Source of the DNA: Botryllus schlosseri
Taxonomy: Eukaryota; Chordata; Ascidiacea; Stolidobranchia; Styelidae
DNA: 20,792 bases
Reading direction: 5' to 3'
NCBI GenBank assembly: GCA_000444245.1
Contig: ATSW01003897.1
Span: 1-20,792, forward strand
A program made the position numbers and the translations under genes. A model generated the notes under the pieces. That model ran no database searches and was not told where the DNA came from. It saw only the letters and a list, made by a program, of their open reading frames with translations. Each line of letters begins with the position of its first letter. Position 1 is the stretch's first letter. Shown here one piece after another: positions 11,701 through 20,700 of this stretch.

Positions 11701-14700
11701 CGCAAAATCGTCCATTGCGCGCGTACCGCCCAAACCGACTGCGCGAAAAGACAGAAAACATCAGATTACGAGCGCAATTGCGAGCATTCACAAGTTTTTT
11801 TTCTTGCAATATTCTTTTTAGGGTTTCGGCTCTGCCCCTACCAGTGTAGAGCATGGAGCAGGAGTGGACATTGGCCAAATTCTATAATGATAACTCATAT
11901 TGGGCCTGATACAACCAGAGTATGTATGCGAATGTGCGTATTTTTGCTGGGGCCGGATTCCATTTTAAAGGACCAGGATTGGATAGGCCTCCGAAGTACA
12001 GAACTTAAATATAGCAAACTAAGAATATGTTCATTTTCATATAGCTAAAGTTATTTCACTCTACCATTATAAAGCTACGACAGCCGATCCTCTGCCGCCA
12101 GAGAGAACACATCTACACCCTGGGTTATATTCCATTATTGTTGTGGTATTATTCGGCTATTTTACAGCCGAATTTGTCGCAGTTAAACAGGGTTGTAATG
12201 ACCCGAGTCATGACTCGACTTGAGTCAGACTCGAGTCGCAATTTTTCGTTGACTCGACTTTGACTCGAGTCATTTTAGTAAAGTAAAGTAAAGTAAAACA
12301 CAATGACTTGGACTCGAGTCTTAACACTACGACTCGAACCCAACCCGTTGCTGCCTTACTTGGACTCGGACTCGGTGGTCAATTGAAACTGACTCGACTT
12401 GACTCGAGTCAAAACTATGAAAGTCAAATATACTTGTGACTTGGAAAGTTATGACTTGGTTACAACCCTGCTGTTATACCGTAACTGTGAGTTGTCATCT
12501 GTCGTTTGCGAGCCAGCGTTCTTGTCATTATTGCAGATTCCTTCTACATTTGAATCTGGTTTACAGCATTTACTGACGTGAACTCCTGTTGAGAGTCGGT
12601 CAAAATGCTTTTGAGTGAAATTAATTTAGCAATATGAATATATTGTTTGTTGCTAAACAGGATTGGAGTCAGACTAGGAAGTTTTACGAACTGCAACCAA
12701 CTGCACCCTGGATTGTTTTGAGCTTAATTTTAATCAAAGGAATTTTTCTACTTGAAATAGATTACAAAATATTCGCCAATTTTCAAGGAGTTTACATTCC
12801 CTCGATGTTGCATTTTTAAGGTACGTAGCACCCTCTCCCTCTTGTAATCAAATGGCCGACGAATGGTTGGCAAATCGTACCATGCGAGCAAAAAATTCCT
12901 GACACCCACTCACTTCCAGCCCTGCTCTCCAGTGCGGCGATCATTTCCGCTTGCTGAGTATTTTCCTGGAGAAGCTGCAGTTTCTCCTCGATCAGAATCT
13001 GGATTTCGCGATCGCTCCGTTCTTGTGAAGCATCGGACCTTTGCTGTAATCACAGACATAATTGTAAAAGAGCTATTCCTGCACGAGAAATGGGCGTCTC
13101 AAATCCGGTAACCAACTATATTTAGGCTACCAATTTTTAATAATCAAAGTCATAATAATAAAAAATATGGGAAAGTTTTTAGGGTATCAATTAATTCAAT
13201 TCATTTATTTTAAATCAGTCTGAGTCACGATGGTCACAAAAAGCACATAGCCCTCACCATTTGTTCGATTTGCTCGGTGGCGTCTTTGACACCGTCGATT
13301 TCGTCGTTATCGGTTTGGGATGACCTTTCACAAGACACAATCACACCTAGAATAAAAATATCAGTAACATGATAAAATATGCAACACAAACCATTGCCTA
13401 GGCCTCAAAAATTTTTAAGGCAATATTTCACTCGACCACATCACAGATTGACAATCGCGACAATAGTGGTTCGGAGTGAATTCAAAATTTCAACACGAGT
13501 TTAGGGAAGTTGGGTTGAATACAGTGTCGCTTATAATAGAGATAGCAGCAATATCTGGGACTCAAACAGGGCCATTTCATTTCCAGCACACAATAGACGA
13601 GACTTGAGGCCAAAAATCGGTCGAATTTGGCAAAGTTTTTTTGTAGCAGCCCTAGTGGAAATATCAGCGTGCAAAAAGTTTGTATATGACCACTGTACGT
13701 AAATAATTTACACCTGCACTTACAAATCACAGCATAACTTCTGTGATTTCGATTCTTCATTTTCAATCATCTCCGCCTCTAGAAACCTTGCCGATTCTTC
13801 ATCTACCGCAATTATGTAATCGAACCTCGTCATGTATTTCATAGTAATAGCAATTTGACTCTATCAATGAAAGTTCACTTCAATCTCGACATTTTCTTTG
13901 GAGTAAAGGTTGCTACTGCATTGTGTGTGTATTTACCAATTCTACCGTAAATGAAGAATATTAATAAATCAGCAATCACCTTTTTCAATGCTTTTTGCCG
14001 CAATTTCATCAACTCGCTTCCGATACTCTTCCGCCTTCACGTTGGCTTCGGCCATTTCCGTTCTCATTTTCCCTTCTGCTTCCTTGGCCCAGTCTTGGTA
14101 GTGCTTCTGTAGGGAGACGCAATATTCCTGTTGGCGTACGACGGCCGATCTCAGGGTTTCCGATTCTTCGCGAAGCTTGTTCATTTCTTGAAAGTGATTC
14201 ATGTATTTTCAAAGGTTGCACGATATTTGAGCGTGCAACACAATGAAAAACAAACAGTCGAGTATGCAACGCATTAGATCAGTCACTTGAGCAAATTACC
14301 CCAACTCTGAAATTAACCATTATATATGTCCTAACCCCAACCATAACCATAACAGAACCATATATCTTACCCTAACCCAATAATAACCAGAAATTCAATC
14401 CATATTCTCAAGTACTGCATGCCCAACTGTCGCGTGTTATTATGCCGCATGCTCAATTACTCATGTGTCCACGGACCATTATAAACACTTTTACAAGCCA
14501 AATTGCCATGGAAACTAGACGATGTAGACCTTGCACGCCGGAAAGCTTATAATTCCTAAAATTGAACCTATTTTTGTTGCCACTTGGTTGGGAATCGGGG
14601 TGTCACATGAAATTTTTCGCTCAGAAACCTAAAATCGTTCAGAAAATACACACAAAACGCACCCTGAATATATTTCCCGTCTGTACCATCGTTCCTACTG

Positions 14701-17700
14701 ATGGCATCGCTTAGCTGTATCATAGTACTGGACAGTTCTTGTTTGACGATACCAAGTTCTTCGCTACCGTTCTTCAACCACGACTTCAATTCTTCGATTT
14801 GCTGATACAAAGCACAAAAAACAAAAATATTTGTATATGAATGTATTAGATACGTATTTATGCAAATAAATATTCATAATTGGTGTTACAACTGTTGATG
14901 TACAAACTTACTTCTTTTCAATTCAGTGATGGTTGCTGACAACTGCCCCTGACGAGTGTCAGTCGAAAATATTTGAGTTTTTTTTAATATGAATAAATTA
15001 TTTTAATTGAATATATTATCAAAATACGCCAACCAAGGAGGAGTTTGTGTACCATCTAGAAATAGTAAATTGAGCTTAAGCGCTCTCTGCGCCCCGATTA
15101 TTCGAAATTTCATGCAGGTGACGTCATATTTTGTAATACGATTGTTGATATTGATATACAATGTTCTTTCCAATTCTCTACTAGTTGCTGACGATTACCC
15201 CTAACGAGTGTCAACAGAACATATTCGGGTTCATCTCAATATGAATATACTCTTCAATTGCATATTGAAGGTCCGTGCCTCCAAGAAGACCTTCGAATAT
15301 ATTATCATTATTATTGAAATGTAATCTCACTTGGTTCTTGGCGTTTGATTCCAGCAGAGTACGCTCAAAGTCGGATTCCAAAGCAGTAACTTTCTCCTGT
15401 AACGTACGATTTTGATCTTTGACCTCTTTGAGTTCGTTCCTCAACAATTTCTTCACCTCATCGCTTTGCCTGATTTTCTGAATCGACAAAATCGTGTTAA
15501 AACCGGGCAAAAATGGTACAAGAAAAGAGTGCGGAAGTATTATTGCGAATTAAACTAGTGAACATGGCGATATGGAGATCAAGGTCAGATTTGTTCAAAC
15601 TATTGGATTTTAAAAATGCGAAACTAGAACTAAAACTAGAACTCGCAATCTTTAAAAATCTGCAACCATCTAACTAAAACAAGTAACTACATTCGATGCT
15701 GCATCGTATCAAAACCCAACCCCTGGCTCCGCCACTGCTAGTAGCGATGACTCTGAGCTAGCAATGACCGCAAGCCAAATGGCGACACGTGCTCCATGGT
15801 TTTTTGCCAACTTGTTCATTTCTTAATTGCGCAACTGGAACTAGAACCAGAACTACTCGCTTTTCAAAATCCTCAACTAGAACTAGGAATATTCGAAAAG
15901 TCAGTAATTAGTTGAGCGCCAACTAACCAGATGGGTGGTTTGTACAAGTCTGATAAGAGTTGTTCAATCGTAATTTACACCGGTTGGATTAACTAAAAAA
16001 AAACTACAAAACAAATTCCACTCAATTCCGACCAGTAGAAGATATGCTATTCGAAATTGAAATTTTGATCATTTTTATAAAAAGTATTTTCATTTCTCTT
16101 CAGATACTTTCACACCCCCAAGGTGGTTTGAGAACCACCGTTTCAGATAAAGACATTGCCAGCGAACGACATGATTAGCTGTAAATTAGTCAATTTCATA
16201 GAAATAACCTCGTGAATGTGCAAAGAAAATCACTTATATCATCAAGCATATTAAAATTACCTCAGTTAGGTTCTCGATGTCATCCCGATACTTGTCCTCG
16301 ATCGCGATATTAGAATCTTTCAATTTCGCAATATCACTTTCGTAAGATTCCTTTTGCTGACTCAGCACAAACCGCAATTCTTCCGCGGTTCTTTCTGCAG
16401 CTTCAAGCGACGTCCGCAAATCGACCTTGTCTCGATTCAAACTTTCGATTTGTTGCGATAGCTCGCGCCTGGCGGACTGCAGCTCCGAGAGCAGCTGCAA
16501 CTGTTCGATGTTGCTCTCTTCTTTTGATTTCTCGACGCCGTTACGGTCGCCGATCTCGTCTTGCTTGGCGATCAACGATTTTTGCAAGCTATCGATCTGT
16601 GATATATCGAAACCACAAATGGTTACCAACACCAGAAATTTCCATCAGGACTAGACAGGAAAGAAGACTGCTACCGTTACAAAATCCATAGATTATGGAA
16701 GACTAGTCGCCGAATTCACTATACAAGTTATACGTAAATACCCTTCAAAATTTGTTGTTGTCATTGTTACACTGCAAATTTCAAGGTATTCCTGTTTGAA
16801 TCTCTTTGTAACCCATTAGTGTACCGATAAACCTTCCTAAGAGGCACCAGAAAAGCCTTTTATAATATATATATCTGTATTTTCGCAAGGGACGTCGTGA
16901 ACTGGCTTTTCAAGCTAAGTTATTGCAGTTGGAAATTTTTGATTTGACAGAATAGCATTGACGGTGGGTAATCCCAGAATCATCAACGAAAAACTCAAAT
17001 AACTTCGCTTTTACCGGTTGGAATTGAGTCAAATTTGTTTTGTTTTTTCCTTATGTAAACAACGTCTCAATTTCATGGGGCGGCCATTAAAATTTGAGAA
17101 AAAAAATCAAATATTCTATAATAAATTCAAAATTTAAAACTGTAATAGCTTCTTGATTACCGGCTGGAATAGATTCAAATTTGGTGCGCATCGATTTAAT
17201 TGCCTCGCAAGCAAGATTTGGAAAAAAAAAGGTTTTTTGAACAACCCTACTACTCCTGTTAATATATGTCATCTAGGCTAGGCGGGCTCTAACCCTACAT
17301 CCAGTTTACCCCTTCGGACAACCAAACGAAACTGTAATTATAAAATGTGCCAAACCAAAAGGTGTAGCACAAACCTCTTCCGTTAACTTCGTGTTGTTTT
17401 GCACCAGTGTGTCCACTCGAACACTATGCCTCAACTCGATTTCTTTCTTCTCCTCCGCGTTGGCGGCCACCACTCTTTCCAGTTCTCGGATTTCCTGCGA
17501 AAGCTTCTGTTTTTCCAACACAGCTTGAGCCAGCTCGGCCTCTGTCTCCCGAATGGTGGCTGCGTGGTCTTCGGCGGTTTTCTGTAGAGGTTGTAGCAGA
17601 GTGGTCATCTCTAGTAGAAGTATACCTAACTGACACCGTAAAGGGAGGTGAAATCGTACCTCGTAATCTTGAAGCAAATTTTTGAGTTTTGAAACTTCTT

Positions 17701-20700
17701 CGCGCTCGTTTTTCAACGAGCCTTCCAATTCTTGGATTCTTTCGCCGTGCCGCGATATCAATTCGTCTTTGTCCTGGAGACTTCTGCACAAAATTTGAAC
17801 CAAATTTCAGAGGGCCGGTCTCTTACTGTCCCAGTCCGGCCATTTCAGCAACGCTGGACAACAAAATTTATTGGAATCGGATATTCCTAAAAAGGTAGTT
17901 TGACGAAAAATTGGGTACTACTGATACAGGCATTTGACGAATTGATTTTCAAAAACATTAAGCTCGAGTTTGTTCCTTCCAATTCTCTACTAGTTGCCGA
18001 CGATTACCCCTGACGAGTGTCAGCCGAAAATATTTGGGTTGATTTCAATTAATATAATACAATGAATATACTATTCAATTGTACATCAAAAACATTCGGC
18101 AACTAATTTTCGTACCCAGTTCATCATATTCGCCGATTAAAATGTTGCATTCTCCCGTTATCATGGCTTAGTGATAGTGTCCATCGCGACGATGTAAAAC
18201 TTCACAAATGATAATTGCAGGAATTACATCAAGCTTTATAAAGAGACATCTAATTATACGGTGAGGCTGCAATTTCAATGTTCGGAAAAATGATTACAAT
18301 ATAGCGTTTTGAATAGCTTGTTACCGTTGCAATGTCTTTTCCCTCTCCACCACTTCGACCCACGACTGCTCCTTGTTCTGAACGCGGTCCTGTAACTCTT
18401 TCACGCTTCTCTCCAATCGCGATTTCTCTTGCGATGAACTTCGCGACTGCGTCAGCAGTTGCTCTATCTGAGATGGATGACCATAAGATCGCACCTTCAA
18501 AGCGTCTAGTCAGGACGGCAACGTTGAGACTCGATCGTGAGTTCAAGTCATGGCGTTCACTGTTCAGTTTAGAGTTCAAAACATGTTCAGTATTTATTAC
18601 GCGAGAGCAACGATTGCTCGCGTGCGGCACATACACGTGGCGTTTTCTCACGAAGTCAGCGTTGCTACGGAGGTACAAGTAGCGCCATACCTTTCTACTC
18701 AATTACAGAAGTAGCAATTTCCAAGCCCTGTCAAAACTATTTTGAGCGAAAGTGTATAACGAAAGGTCTGACAGCTATCAGAGTAAGTTGTTTCAGAAAG
18801 CAGATTTGGTGGAGGGGTCACACACCATCAGTTAATCGGAGGTGGCTAGTTTCGAAATTACAATATAAAATGACTCATGTCACCACAAACACATATCATT
18901 TTTGAGAATATATTCAGTTACCAAATATCATGATACAGGGGATCTTTTACACGGTCATCATGACAATTTCGCTCATAAAATTCGATGAAAACTTATCACA
19001 AAACGCAGCCTTGGCATATGTGGAAATAGTCTGAAATATAATAACCTAGGTAGTGCAAGCAGGTAAACCTTACTTGAGTAATCTGATAAAGTAGAATATT
19101 GCGGTCTGACACTCCTCAGGGGTAATAGTCAGCAACTAGTAGAGAATTGGAAAGAACATTGTATATCAACAATCGTAAAACCGGTGACGTCATATTTTAT
19201 GATACGATTGTTGATATACAATGTTCTTTCCGATTCTCTACTAGTTGCTGATGATTACCCCTGACGAGTGTCAGCCGGAAATGTGTGGGTTTGTTCCAAT
19301 ATGAAGATATTTATCAATTGTACACATTTCATGGTAATATACCTGAAATTCGAGCACTGCTCAGCGGAGTGATTAGCGATTGTGACTGTGTGAGACTCGA
19401 CGCTCAGATAATTGAGTGTAGTTTATGAAATGGTGCTGTCGTAGCGGAATGATTACCAACTTTGACCGTCTTAGACTGACTTTGAAATGCGCACCTGTAA
19501 ATTCTTGTCTCGAATTCGCATCTCGGCATTGACGTTGTTTAGCTTCGAGATATCAGCGGTCAGTAACTTGACCTGTTCCTCCAGTTCGACCCTGCGTGTT
19601 GTTTCCTTGTGAGCAGTGGCCGCCTACAACAAAATAACCGCCATTTAATATCAGCCACGCCCACTTTCATACTAGCGCAAAACAACGGTTCGCAGATTGC
19701 TCCTTGGCACTCGTCACTACGGAATAGCGCCTACCCCAAATTTTCAACGATGGGTTTGCTGGTGCCGTCGCATACTCTCAGCAGTTAATATAAGGTGGCC
19801 ACTTCGATATTTTCAAATTTTCCCATGCAGCATATTAACGTTCCTTCAACAGGTTTATTTGACTGCTGAAACATCTTGAGCTGTTCCACTTTCGCGTTTC
19901 AGAACACTCGGTTTGATTTGTGTCAGGCAAATTCGAATTAGACGATATATATAGACAACTATCTAAAATCGAAATTGATAATTATTTATACGTATATTTA
20001 TTTTACACTGTAAACAAGAACACGATACGATTACTTCAATTTACCATCACGAAATTGTAAATCCTCGCACTTCAAATAGTGTCAGTTCAACTCAAATTAC
20101 TCGATATACATATTATATAGTCGACATCCATAAAAACGCCTACCTTCACACATTGAAAACTGAAAAATTTTGGTGCGGGAGATTTTTGTCTAAACAGTCT
20201 CGAGTTTTGTGAGTTTTCAAATCAGGACACAAAAGTTCATAATTTGTGACCACAGGACACACAAAATTTCGATTTTTTTGGCAAGTCATAATAACCTCTG
20301 TTTAGAAATTCCGAGATGTATCTTCTCGACTAACGCAAAGCGGCTGACGGAACTACAAATAGATGTAATCTCCGAAATGCATTCAGTTAATTAGCGATTT
20401 CGCTCAAAAAATTGATGCAAAACTTACAACTTTCTACATTTCAACGTCAAGACTGCGAATTTAAATTAGTTTTGCTTGAAAAACTGTTCAAATACAAGTG
20501 GAAGTAGTTTAAAGACATCATTTCAGTAGGTAGTTAAGTAGACAAAACTACTTGAGTGCTCTCGAAAAGTAGTACTTTGTGATCTGCTATTTAAGGATTA
20601 CTTCTACTTATACTGAGTTGGAGATGGCTACTTTGTCTGCCTCTGCTTAATTATTTTTCAAATCAGAAAAAGCATTTAAGAAGTAAAACGATATCTCGGG

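Noticed and set aside
11624-12048. Long alternative frames (such as 133 residues on + and 84 on -) over exon 12
   Set aside because: They are shadows of the real minus-strand exon, which is fixed by splice phase and by the TQT repeat.
14325-14390. True telomeric repeat array
   Set aside because: The units are irregular (CCATAACC, TTACCCTAACCC, AATAATAACC) and lie in an intron within a palindromic repeat.
19363-19482. tRNA gene or tRNA-derived SINE
   Set aside because: There is no B-box-like GGTTCGANNCC and no cloverleaf could be drawn.
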